Position numbers and translations under genes: made by a program. The notes under the pieces are model-generated. The model saw nothing but the letters and a program-made list of their open reading frames with translations. It did not search any database and had not been told where the DNA came from. Shown here piece by piece: positions 1 to 5,138 of a stretch of 5,138 nt of DNA (positions are counted from its first letter, which is position 1; every line of letters begins with the position of its first letter). This DNA is from Thioalkalivibrio sp. Its GTDB lineage: Bacteria > Pseudomonadota > Gammaproteobacteria > Ectothiorhodospirales > Ectothiorhodospiraceae. Where the stretch lies: the NCBI GenBank assembly GCA_007136145.1, contig SLHN01000148.1:1-5138 (forward strand), written 5' to 3'.

Positions 1-214
1 AGGATCTGGACGACTAGGGCGGCACGAGGGGCCAGTACCGGAACGCGCGGGGGATTGAGGTGAAAGTCCATGCAGTGGGAAGCCGCGAGGCGGCATCGAA
101 CCGCAACGGGACCGGGCCAGCTTCGACCCTCGGACCTTCGCGCCTCTCACGGCGTAACTCGCCGCGCTCGTTGACACCCTACGCTTTTCTTCATCAGCGG
201 TGGCGTGGATCCCC
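1..214. other. 5' region without a confident gene; short hairpins and a TTGACA box
   Basis: All three forward frames reach a stop within the first 63 bases (TAG at 15-17, TGA at 56-58, TGA at 61-63). At most the last few codons of an upstream gene could lie here, and its frame cannot be decided. Two short perfect hairpins are visible: GCCGC/GCGGC at 82-94 with a 3-nt loop, and CGGCG/CGCCG at 150-164 with a 5-nt loop. Neither is followed by a T-run, so neither is a standard intrinsic terminator. TTGACA at 171-176 matches a sigma-70 -35 box exactly, but no acceptable -10 box lies 16-18 bases downstream, so a promoter is only suggested. The stretch GGTGAAAGTCC at 59-69 resembles a phrase common in structured RNAs such as group II introns, but it is too short to name. 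Confidence 0.4.
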
Positions 215-331
215 ATGAAAACGGATGTGGTGAATACACAGTATTGGCGGTGTAGGCCAGCCTGCCTGAAAGCAGTGCATGTTGCGCCGGATCCGGATTA
301 CGTCAGCGACCGGGTGGCGCCAACCGCGTGA
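215..331 (+). CDS. Possible 38-codon leader ORF overlapping the transporter start
   Basis: An ATG at 215 opens a 38-codon frame that ends with TGA at 329-331. This stop overlaps the GTG start of the DUF1538 gene (328-330) in a GTGA junction, the arrangement typical of translational coupling. The predicted peptide starts MKTDVVNTQYW, has two cysteines four residues apart (CRPAC), and shows no signal peptide, membrane segment or family resemblance. Its own ribosome site is weak (TGGA about 5 bases before the ATG). An in-frame GTG at 200 is an alternative start. It could be a regulatory leader peptide or merely a chance frame; the stop/start overlap is the only real argument for it. Confidence 0.28.
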   Translation: MKTDVVNTQYWRCRPACLKAVHVAPDPDYVSDRVAPTA

Positions 332-1842
332 ATCAGCTCAGGGAATTCCTTGGCTTGCTGAACCACTCGTTCCGCAATCTGCTGCCGATCATTCTGGTGG
401 TCGGTGTCTTTCAGTTTCTCATCATCCGGCAGGTCCCGGATGCCTGGCTGCCGATGGCCGTTGGTCTGCTGGTGGTCGTACTGGGCGTGGCGCTGTTTCT
501 GCAGGGGCTGGAACTCGGGATCTTTCCGATTGGCAAGAACCTCTCGAACGAGTTCGCGCGCAAGGGCTCGCTGCCGTTGCTGATGATTTTCGGGTTCTGC
601 CTGGGCTTTGCGGCAGTGGTGGCGGAGCCCGCGCTGATCGCGGTGGCAAGCCAGGCGGAAATCATCAGCGAGGGGCGCATAAGCGGCTTGACGCTGCGGG
701 TGCTGGTTGCAGTTTCGGTGGGTGTGGTAGTGGCGCTCGGGGTGGTCCGCATTCTGCTCGGGCATAGTCTGCACTGGTACATGATCATTGGCTATGTCGT
801 CGTTGTTCTCATCACGTTCTTCGCTCCGGAGGAAATCGTCGGGCTGGCCTACGACTCCGGGGGCGTGACCACCAATATCGTGACCGTACCGCTGATTGCC
901 GCATTGGGAATCGGGTTGGCGGTATCGATCCGGGGCCGCAATGCGCTGATCCACGGCTTCGGCCTGGTCGGTCTGGCGGTGATGGTTCCGATGATTTCGG
1001 TGCAGATCTACGGGATCATCGTCTACAGCTTTGGCGAAGCCCGGGAGGTGACGCAGGGGATCCGGGATGCGGTGGATCCAGAGGTCACGGAAGTCGTCAG
1101 CGAGATCGGGGGAAGTCTCCTGCTGGGCATGCTGCGTGACCTGATGGTGATGTTCCGCGACGTGCTGCCGATCATCGCTGTGGTACTGGTGTTTCAGTAC
1201 CTGGTGATTCGCAAGCACATTGCTCACGTACATAAGGTCATGGGCGGTTTCGTGCTCGTGATCGTGGGCCTGTATGCCTTTGTGGTCGGGTTGAAGATGG
1301 GTTTGTTCCCGATCGGTCAGAGCATGGCCGAGCAGTTGATCGGGTTGGATCGCTGGGTCTTCGTCTACCTGTTCGCTTTCGCGATCGGGTTCGCCACCAC
1401 GATGGCGGAGCCGGCGCTGATCGCGATCGGCCAGAAGGCCGAGGAAGCGGCGAAAGGACGACTGAACGGCAACGTGATTCGGATCCTGGTCGCGGTGGGC
1501 GTTGCGGTGGGGATCACCATTGGGGTACACCGCATCATCAGTGGCGACTCGATCCATTACTACATCATGGGCGGGTATACCGTGGTGATTCTGCTCACAT
1601 TCCTGTCTCCCCGATACATTGTCGCGCTGGCCTACGATCTTGGGGGTGTGACCACGTCCGAGGTGACGGTGCCGCTGGTAACCGCGCTGGGAATCGGTCT
1701 GGCTACCCACATCGAGGGGCGGAATGTCATGATTGATGGCTTCGGGTTGATCGCATTTGCCTCGATCTTTCCGATAATATCCGTGATGCTGTATGCCATC
1801 GCGGTCGAATTCGCCAACCGGTGGAGAGGGACAGACCCATGA
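328..1842 (+). CDS. Two-domain DUF1538 membrane protein, probable fused UmpAB-type cation/proton antiporter
   Basis: This is a 504-aa, very hydrophobic inner-membrane protein built of two DUF1538 halves (about residues 15-235 and 276-496) joined by a charged linker. I estimate about six or seven membrane segments per half by eye. Key motifs recur at an exact 261-residue offset: FPIG (66-69 and 327-330), AEPALIA (99-105 and 360-366), AYDxGGVTT (174-182 and 435-443) and GRN (203-205 and 464-466). E100/E361 and D176/D437 are symmetric acidic residues and candidates for ion binding. From memory, separate DUF1538 proteins UmpA and UmpB of Halomonas were reported to act together as a Na+(Li+,K+)/H+ antiporter; here both halves are one chain. 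The antiporter role is inferred from that family. GTG 328 is chosen because no other start is available upstream in frame and GGGTGG (312-317) can serve as ribosome site. The gene overlaps the PII-like gene by 4 bases, so the two are probably co-translated. Confidence 0.9.
   Translation: MNQLREFLGLLNHSFRNLLPIILVVGVFQFLIIRQVPDAWLPMAVGLLVVVLGVALFLQGLELGIFPIGKNLSNEFARKGSLPLLMIFGFCLGFAAVVAEPALIAVASQAEIISEGRISGLTLRVLVAVSVGVVVALGVVRILLGHSLHWYMIIGYVVVVLITFFAPEEIVGLAYDSGGVTTNIVTVPLIAALGIGLAVSIRGRNALIHGFGLVGLAVMVPMISVQIYGIIVYSFGEAREVTQGIRDAVDPEVTEVVSEIGGSLLLGMLRDLMVMFRDVLPIIAVVLVFQYLVIRKHIAHVHKVMGGFVLVIVGLYAFVVGLKMGLFPIGQSMAEQLIGLDRWVFVYLFAFAIGFATTMAEPALIAIGQKAEEAAKGRLNGNVIRILVAVGVAVGITIGVHRIISGDSIHYYIMGGYTVVILLTFLSPRYIVALAYDLGGVTTSEVTVPLVTALGIGLATHIEGRNVMIDGFGLIAFASIFPIISVMLYAIAVEFANRWRGTDP
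1823..1830 (+). promoter_or_regulatory. Ribosome binding site of the PII-like gene
   Basis: GGAGAGGG lies inside the end of the transporter gene, 8 bases before ATG 1839. It decides the start: an upstream in-frame GTG at 1821 overlaps this site and would have no ribosome site of its own. Confidence 0.75.
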
Positions 1843-2186
1843 AATTCGCTGTGCTTGTTGCGATCCTCGCCGAGGACCTCGAGGAAAAGGCCATCGACAT
1901 CGCCAAGGGCGCGGGTGCCGGTGGAGTGACCCTGCTGGACGCCCGCGGGATTGGGGCGAAAGAGAAAAAGACCTTTTTCGGCCTGACCTACGAGGGCAGT
2001 CAGACCGTGCTGATCTGCGTGCTGGAGAAGAAGCTCTCGCTGGCGGTCATGAAGGCGCTGACCGTGGAACTGGATCTGGCACGTCATTCCAAGGGCGTCG
2101 TGTTTACCGTTCCGCTCGATCATATCGCCGGTATCGATACCCGTCAGTTGGAGAGTTTCGAGGAGCATATTCGCGAAGATATTTGA
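1839..2186 (+). CDS. PII-like small signalling protein, probable regulator of the DUF1538 transporter
   Basis: This is a 115-aa cytosolic protein, close to the usual 112-aa length of GlnB/GlnK. The order of elements follows PII: a first strand and helix (residues 3-24), GGVTLLDARG at 28-37 matching the strand before the T-loop, a shortened T-loop region with KEKKTFFG (41-48) and Y51, a strand TVLICVLE (56-63), a helix (67-81), and a last strand GVVFTVPLD (86-94). The PII B-loop normally contains a TGxxGDGKIF-type signature; here it is replaced by LARHSKGVVF, so classical ATP binding may be changed. PII proteins usually bind and gate transporters or enzymes in response to ATP, ADP or 2-oxoglutarate. 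The ATGA overlap with the transporter gene makes that transporter the likely partner, as with GlnK-AmtB. That pairing is inference. Confidence is high for the fold and moderate for the role. Confidence 0.82.
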   Translation: MKFAVLVAILAEDLEEKAIDIAKGAGAGGVTLLDARGIGAKEKKTFFGLTYEGSQTVLICVLEKKLSLAVMKALTVELDLARHSKGVVFTVPLDHIAGIDTRQLESFEEHIREDI

Positions 2187-2208
2187 ATCGGTTGTTGTCG
2201 TCGCGAGG

Positions 2209-2259
2209 ACGAAGCCGGTGGCGCGTGATCATTGCCAACGGTCGCGTGCCTGGCTTCGT
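2209..2259 (+). promoter_or_regulatory. Long imperfect stem-loop between the PII-like and CBS genes
   Basis: ACGAAGCC (2209-2216) pairs perfectly with GGCTTCGT (2252-2259). After a 3x1 internal loop, GGCGCGTGATC (2220-2230) pairs with GGTCGCGTGCC (2240-2250) over 11 positions, three of them G-U, closing a 9-nt loop. No T-run follows, so a simple intrinsic terminator is unlikely. It lies 22 bases after the PII-like stop and 79 bases before the CBS start. In the transcript it could stabilise the upstream message, attenuate read-through, or set different expression levels for the genes on either side. The role is inference; the pairing is directly visible. Confidence 0.5.
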
Positions 2260-2328
2260 ACACAGGGCTTAAGTCAACGCTGGACCATCGGAATTTCCAG
2301 GCTTCCGGCACGATACATCGTTGTTTTC

Positions 2329-2333
2329 TGGAG
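2329..2333 (+). promoter_or_regulatory. Ribosome binding site of the CBS gene
   Basis: TGGAG ends 5 bases before ATG 2339. It favours this ATG over the in-frame TTG at 2321, which lies upstream of the site and has no purine-rich sequence before it. Confidence 0.65.
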
Positions 2334-2338
2334 TTGCC

Positions 2339-2743
2339 ATGCTCGTCAAGGACATCATGCAGACGGAGGTGATCACCATTTCGCCACTTGCGACGCTTCG
2401 CGAGGCGATGGCGCGGATGCGGTCACACAAGGTCAAATCACTGGTTGTGCAACGGCGAGACGAACACGACGCTTACGGAATCATCACCTACACCACGATC
2501 CTCCGAACCATCGTGGCGGAAGAAGGCGATATCGATCTGGTAAACGTTTACGACGTCTGCACCAAGCCAGTGATCACTGTGCCTCCGAGCATGGATGTCA
2601 AATATGTGGCCCGCTTGATGGTGGCCCAACGGCTACGGAGGCTGGCTGTCCTTGAGAGTGACCAACTTGTGGGTCTGGTGACGATGAATGACATTGTTGG
2701 CGAACTCCTGGCAATGGCGGAAAAGGCGCATGTCGAAACCTAG
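2339..2743 (+). CDS. Two-CBS-domain protein
   Basis: This is a 134-aa soluble protein consisting of one CBS pair (Bateman module) and almost nothing else. CBS1 spans about residues 1-58 (VKDIM at 3-7, GIITYTTIL at 47-55) and CBS2 about 68-122 (VITVPP at 78-83, RRLAVLE at 100-106, GLVTMNDIV at 112-120). CBS modules usually bind adenine nucleotides, with an Asp near the end of each domain contacting ribose. CBS2 keeps this pattern (T115 to D118). CBS1 has Thr at residue 53 where Asp would be expected, so one binding site may be altered or absent. Stand-alone CBS proteins generally regulate a partner. The nearest candidates are the DUF1538 transporter and PII-like protein upstream, from which it is separated by 152 bases containing a stem-loop. 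Co-transcription is plausible but not proven. The CBS assignment is secure; the partner is inferred. Confidence 0.9.
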   Translation: MLVKDIMQTEVITISPLATLREAMARMRSHKVKSLVVQRRDEHDAYGIITYTTILRTIVAEEGDIDLVNVYDVCTKPVITVPPSMDVKYVARLMVAQRLRRLAVLESDQLVGLVTMNDIVGELLAMAEKAHVET

Positions 2744-2771
2744 GAGCCTGTCGGGCTTGGGCTGCGCCTAC

Positions 2772-2795
2772 TGCGCCGCTGGGAGGGGCGGTGCA
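2772..2795 (+). terminator. GC-rich hairpin after the CBS gene, possible weak or Rho-assisted terminator
   Basis: TGCGCCGC (2772-2779) pairs with GCGGTGCA (2788-2795) through 8 pairs, one of them G-U, around an 8-nt loop, 28 bases after the CBS stop. The position suits the end of a transcript, but the following bases are TAGGGCGG with no T-run, so it is not a standard intrinsic terminator. Confidence 0.35.
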
Positions 2796-3231
2796 TAGGG
2801 CGGTAGCGGATGGGCACTTCGGACACTCGCCATGCGCACCGAGAGGATCGGTCCCTGGTGCTTTCGCATGACCCATCAATACACGCTCTTGATGATGGTC
2901 CATCAGCGATCCCCCGCTTCTGTGCGGTAGGCCAAACGGACATGCTGACAATGTGCCGGGGCCCGTCGATGGATGATCGGATTCGGCTTACTGGAGGGAA
3001 TCCCGCGATCCGGGCAGGAAGGTCGACGGATGGTGGATCGTCCTTGTTCTTGATCCTCTCGGCTACCGAAGAAAGTGCGGATTCCGCTGGAAAAGCCTGA
3101 CCATCAAAAAATACAGGATCACCGGTGTCGCATCGCCTTCATTCCCGTTGTGCCGATTTCGGGAACGGCGTTGATCGGGGCTCTTGGAGTCATTGGGGGA
3201 ACTCATTCGGGTTTTTCTGTAAAGTGGCCGG

Positions 3232-3237
3232 TATACT
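3232..3237 (+). promoter_or_regulatory. Possible -10 box of the TPR-protein gene
   Basis: TATACT matches the sigma-70 -10 consensus at five of six positions and lies 93 bases before ATG 3331, inside the non-coding stretch. No good -35 box is seen at 16-18 bases upstream (the 17-base position reads GGGTTT), so the promoter would be weak or need an activator. Confidence 0.35.
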
Positions 3238-3330
3238 CGTGGTCGAGATCGCGCGATGTCTGTCGGGCGACGGTAAGGATTGCGAATCATTGGCTGAATA
3301 ACAACCGGTTAGTGTAAGGGTGCAAAGGTT

Positions 3331-3990
3331 ATGGTTGATGTCCGGATCCCCGTGAACTTTTTGATTGACGGCACCAATGCTCTGTATTTACCAGAGGTGA
3401 CGGATTCGAGTGAAGCTACGGCCTTGTTGACCCACCGAGTCGTGAAGAACCCCAGGGACCTGCGTTCCCATGTCCGCCGCATTCTTCTGTCGATTGACCG
3501 GAAAGACACCTATGAGCTGGAGGGGGCTCTGACGGACCTTTTCATCGTGCTGCGGTCGAGGGGGCTTGCACTGAAGGGTCTTCTTCTTGACCTGGCGGAG
3601 ACCTGTTTGTCCGAATCTTCAACGGCGTTTTTCCGGCGGCATCGCGAAGACGGTTTCGAACCCTGGGACAGCTTGGTTTCCACAGTCGAGGCGTCGGTTC
3701 TGGCGCTGGGTTTTTCGGGTACCCACGAACTGGTGGTACGCGGATCCTCGGCGCCCGCGCCCGGGTTTTCGAATGCGGTGGAGGAAGCACGGTCCTGCCT
3801 GGAGTACGGCCAGGTCGATGCCGCGAGGGATGTCCTGGAGTGGGCCTTGAAACACGACCCCACCGACGCACTGGTCGCCAGTGAGCTTCTGGAAATCTAC
3901 GCATACACCAACGATACGCAACGCCGTGCGGTGATGCGTGAATTTCTTGAGGAGAATCTGCCTAGCCTGCCGCCGGCTTGGTACGATTAG
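3331..3990 (+). CDS. Unrecognised 219-aa protein with FimV-like TPR C-terminus
   Basis: I do not recognise the whole protein. It has no signal peptide or membrane segment and is probably cytoplasmic. Residues about 45-95 look mostly helical (LRSHVRRILLSID, then a helix ending LLLDLAE), followed by a loop rich in Pro, Gly and Ser (about 135-146). Residues 150-177 fit one TPR unit (VEEARSCLEYGQ, then AARDVLEWALKHDP). The next pair begins LLEIYAYTND at 186-195 and ends in a C-terminal PPAWYD. This TPR stretch resembles the central TPR region of FimV, the Pseudomonas pole and type IV pilus protein, but the LysM, membrane and acidic parts of FimV are absent. TPR units bind partner proteins, so a scaffold or adaptor role is likely. 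ATG 3331 has AAGGG at 3316-3320, 10 bases upstream, as ribosome site. It lies 126 bases before the tandem receiver-like gene and may share its transcript. Confidence 0.85.
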   Translation: MVDVRIPVNFLIDGTNALYLPEVTDSSEATALLTHRVVKNPRDLRSHVRRILLSIDRKDTYELEGALTDLFIVLRSRGLALKGLLLDLAETCLSESSTAFFRRHREDGFEPWDSLVSTVEASVLALGFSGTHELVVRGSSAPAPGFSNAVEEARSCLEYGQVDAARDVLEWALKHDPTDALVASELLEIYAYTNDTQRRAVMREFLEENLPSLPPAWYD

Positions 3991-4106
3991 GGATGTCCTC
4001 GAATGAGCCTCATGCGTTGGGTTGCGGTTCCCCGCCCGCCACTCGTCTCGCCGGGTCATGAGTCGTGTCCCCGGAGCGCCCTCGCCAACCAAACCGGATG
4101 ATGAAC

Positions 4107-4110
4107 GGAG
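4107..4110 (+). promoter_or_regulatory. Ribosome binding site fixing the GTG start at 4117
   Basis: GGAG lies 6 bases before GTG 4117. An in-frame TGA at 4102-4104 rules out any earlier start, and the nearby ATGs at 4098 and 4101 are in another frame that stops after 11 codons. Confidence 0.75.
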
Positions 4111-4116
4111 CGGATC

Positions 4117-5138
4117 GTGAAGAATTTCTCTGACTCCCAGCCTATTCGTGTCGCATTGCTGGGGCTCGACGCCAGAGGCGAGACACTCTTCGGGTTGTTC
4201 GTTCAGGGGCCGGCCCGTGGTGCTTGCCAGCTTCTCCCCGAGGCGCAGGCCGATGTTGTCATTGTCGACATCGACGGTCCGGAGGGCTCCGCGCTCTGGA
4301 TGGATGTCCGCAAGCGTTTTCACGGACCTGTGGCGGTGATGTCGGTCCGGGAGCAGGATCTCGGCGATGTGGTATGGATCAGAAAGCCATTGACCGCGGA
4401 TCATTTTCGGGAGTCCATCGAACGGGTGCGAGGCCAGCTCGTACGGGCCCGCTTGGCCGCTGATCGCAAGATGCGGCCGAGGAATGACCCAGTTCCCTCG
4501 GCTCCGGGAAGCTCCCGGCAGGATGGTATGTCCGCGGGTGGGATATCCATGCCGGGGCCGACGGAAACTCCCAAGAAGCGGGAAGACTCGATGCGGCCTG
4601 CCGATGACCATCACGGCTCATCGATCAGGAATCCCATCAAGGTGGCCGTGCTTGGTGTTGATCCAAAGGCTTACGGTCTTTTCGGGATGTTTGTTCAAGG
4701 GCCAGCCAAGGGGATCTGCAGCCTGGTCGGCGAGCGCGATGCAGACGCGGCGATCGTCAACGGTGACGGAGATGATGGGTTGAATCTCCTGTCCAGGGTG
4801 CGGGCTCGGTTCAAGGGGCCTGTGGCATTGATGTCGGCCCGTGATCATGGCGTGGACGATGTCGTCTGGATTCGAAAGCCGTTGACCACGGATGGTTTCC
4901 GAACCTCGATCGATCTCTTGAGGGACCTGATCGCGGGAAAGAGGTTACCTTCCAGAGCGCCCGCGCCATCCGACGAACCGATTACGCGCTCGACCCGGAT
5001 GCCGGAAGGTGCCGGTAGCGACAGCAGTGAGAGTAGGGCGGAGGAACCGCTGCGCTCGGGTGCTCCGGTGCGCCCGGTGGTCACCGTCGAGACGCGTGCG
5101 GAATCAGCGGATTTCAACGGAAACCATGCCGCTGGAAT
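4117..5138 (+). CDS. Tandem receiver-like (pseudo-REC) protein, 3' end beyond the window
   Basis: The frame stays open from GTG 4117 to the window end (340 codons plus 2 bases). Two modules, residues 9-108 and 173-272, align without gaps and share about 55% of residues by my count. Each reads like a response-regulator receiver: a first strand ending in Asp (D18, D182), a third strand VVIVDIDG in module 1 with D51 at the phospho-acceptor position, a fourth strand PVAVMS with S76/S240 at the Thr/Ser switch, and WIRKPLT with K90/K254 as the conserved Lys before Pro. Module 2 has N215 in place of D51 but keeps D217. Only 14 residues separate the switch Ser from the Lys, against 22 in CheY, so helix 4 seems missing. 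LFGxFVQGPAxG (24-35, 188-199) is a shared motif I do not recognise. Linker 109-172 and the tail from about 275 are hydrophilic and probably disordered. No output domain is visible. Receiver resemblance is inference; the duplication is certain. Confidence 0.85.
   Translation, partial: MKNFSDSQPIRVALLGLDARGETLFGLFVQGPARGACQLLPEAQADVVIVDIDGPEGSALWMDVRKRFHGPVAVMSVREQDLGDVVWIRKPLTADHFRESIERVRGQLVRARLAADRKMRPRNDPVPSAPGSSRQDGMSAGGISMPGPTETPKKREDSMRPADDHHGSSIRNPIKVAVLGVDPKAYGLFGMFVQGPAKGICSLVGERDADAAIVNGDGDDGLNLLSRVRARFKGPVALMSARDHGVDDVVWIRKPLTTDGFRTSIDLLRDLIAGKRLPSRAPAPSDEPITRSTRMPEGAGSDSSESRAEEPLRSGAPVRPVVTVETRAESADFNGNHAAG
4141..4440 (+). repeat. Receiver-like module 1 of the tandem pair
   Basis: Codons 9-108 of the gene starting at 4117. 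It matches the second module residue by residue at a fixed 164-residue (492-base) offset. The best conserved parts are LFGxFVQGPA, GPVAxMS and the block DVVWIRKPLT. It keeps an Asp at the expected phosphorylation position (D51). Confidence 0.85.
4633..4932 (+). repeat. Receiver-like module 2 of the tandem pair
   Basis: Codons 173-272 of the same gene. It is identical to module 1 at about 55 of 100 positions, with no gaps. The residue aligned with D51 is N215, while D217, S240 and K254 are kept, so the two modules are probably not equivalent in phosphorylation. Confidence 0.85.

Larger units (their letters stand above)
2744..3330. other. 587-bp stretch with no supportable gene
   Basis: Forward frames of 96 codons (2810-3100) and 80 codons (3075-3317) exist, but they look unlike proteins in composition, lack family resemblance and lack good ribosome sites. 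Visible small structures are a GC-rich hairpin at 2772-2795, a 13-bp odd palindrome TGATGGTCCATCA at 2893-2905, an 8-bp palindrome CACCGGTG around 3122-3129, and a 6-bp inverted repeat TTCCCG/CGGGAA at 3142-3165. A TATACT box lies near the downstream end. The first bases after the CBS stop look vaguely like an insertion-sequence end, but there is no transposase and no matching inverted copy in the window. The stretch probably separates two transcription units. Confidence 0.5.

Noticed and set aside
3..17. Last codons of an upstream gene (frame reading Asp-Leu-Asp-Asp-stop)
   Set aside because: All three forward frames stop early, so five codons cannot establish which, if any, is the end of a real gene.
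171..200. Sigma-70 promoter based on TTGACA at 171
   Set aside because: The -35 match is perfect, but positions 193-200 contain no -10-like hexamer at permitted spacing.
298..1710. 470-codon antisense open frame opposite the transporter gene
   Set aside because: It is rich in His, Asp, Gln and Arg with no domain or hydrophobic pattern, and lies entirely opposite a clear membrane-protein gene. Biased third codon positions explain the long open antisense frame.
2965..3040. Two similar stretches (GTCGATGGATG at 2965 and GTCGACGGATG at 3022) as a direct repeat pair
   Set aside because: They are short and imperfect, with only two copies, so they are not distinguishable from chance.
2810..3317. 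Forward open frames of 96 and 80 codons in the gap before 3331
   Set aside because: They have unlikely composition and no good ribosome sites, and the second runs through the TATACT box. I saw no protein family in either.
4003..4013. ATGAGCCTCAT palindrome after the TPR-protein gene as terminator
   Set aside because: The one-base centre cannot form a hairpin loop and no T-run follows. At most it is a short dyad.
3619..4614. 331-codon antisense open frame spanning the TPR and receiver-like genes
   Set aside because: It covers two well-supported forward genes and their gap, and its translation is Pro/Arg/His-rich without family resemblance.

Overview
The window is GC-rich bacterial DNA with strong G/C preference at third codon positions, GTG as well as ATG starts, and clear Shine-Dalgarno sites. 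The protein content (a DUF1538 transporter, a PII-like protein, a CBS protein and a FimV-type TPR protein) suggests a gammaproteobacterium, possibly a halophilic or alkaliphilic one. This placement is inference from gene content; no rRNA or other phylogenetic marker is present.

Layout, all confident genes on the + strand. Positions 1-327 hold no confident gene. They contain short hairpins, a lone TTGACA box, and a possible 38-codon leader ORF (215-331) whose stop overlaps the start of the next gene. Positions 328-2743 form a cluster of three genes. The first encodes a 504-aa membrane protein made of two DUF1538 halves, apparently a natural fusion of an UmpA/UmpB-type cation/proton antiporter. 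The second encodes a 115-aa PII-like protein whose ATG overlaps the transporter stop (ATGA). The third encodes a 134-aa protein with two CBS domains, set off by a 152-bp gap that contains a long imperfect stem-loop. Positions 2744-3330 are a 587-bp stretch without a supportable gene, with a GC-rich hairpin at its start and a TATACT -10-like box near its end.

Positions 3331-3990 encode a 219-aa soluble protein that I do not recognise as a whole; its C-terminus looks like the TPR part of FimV. From 4117 to the window end an uninterrupted reading frame (340 codons, 3' end outside the window) encodes an unusual protein. It has two tandem 100-residue modules that align without gaps at about 55% identity and look like shortened response-regulator receiver domains, separated and followed by hydrophilic linkers.

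How the genes may work together: the first cluster reads as a cation antiporter controlled by two small sensors of families that usually bind adenine nucleotides (PII-like and CBS), so transport could follow cellular energy state. The second pair combines a TPR scaffold-like protein with a tandem pseudo-receiver protein, suggesting a signalling or protein-assembly role. Both are inferences. The tandem receiver-like protein and the fused, sensor-linked transporter are the most interesting parts of the window.
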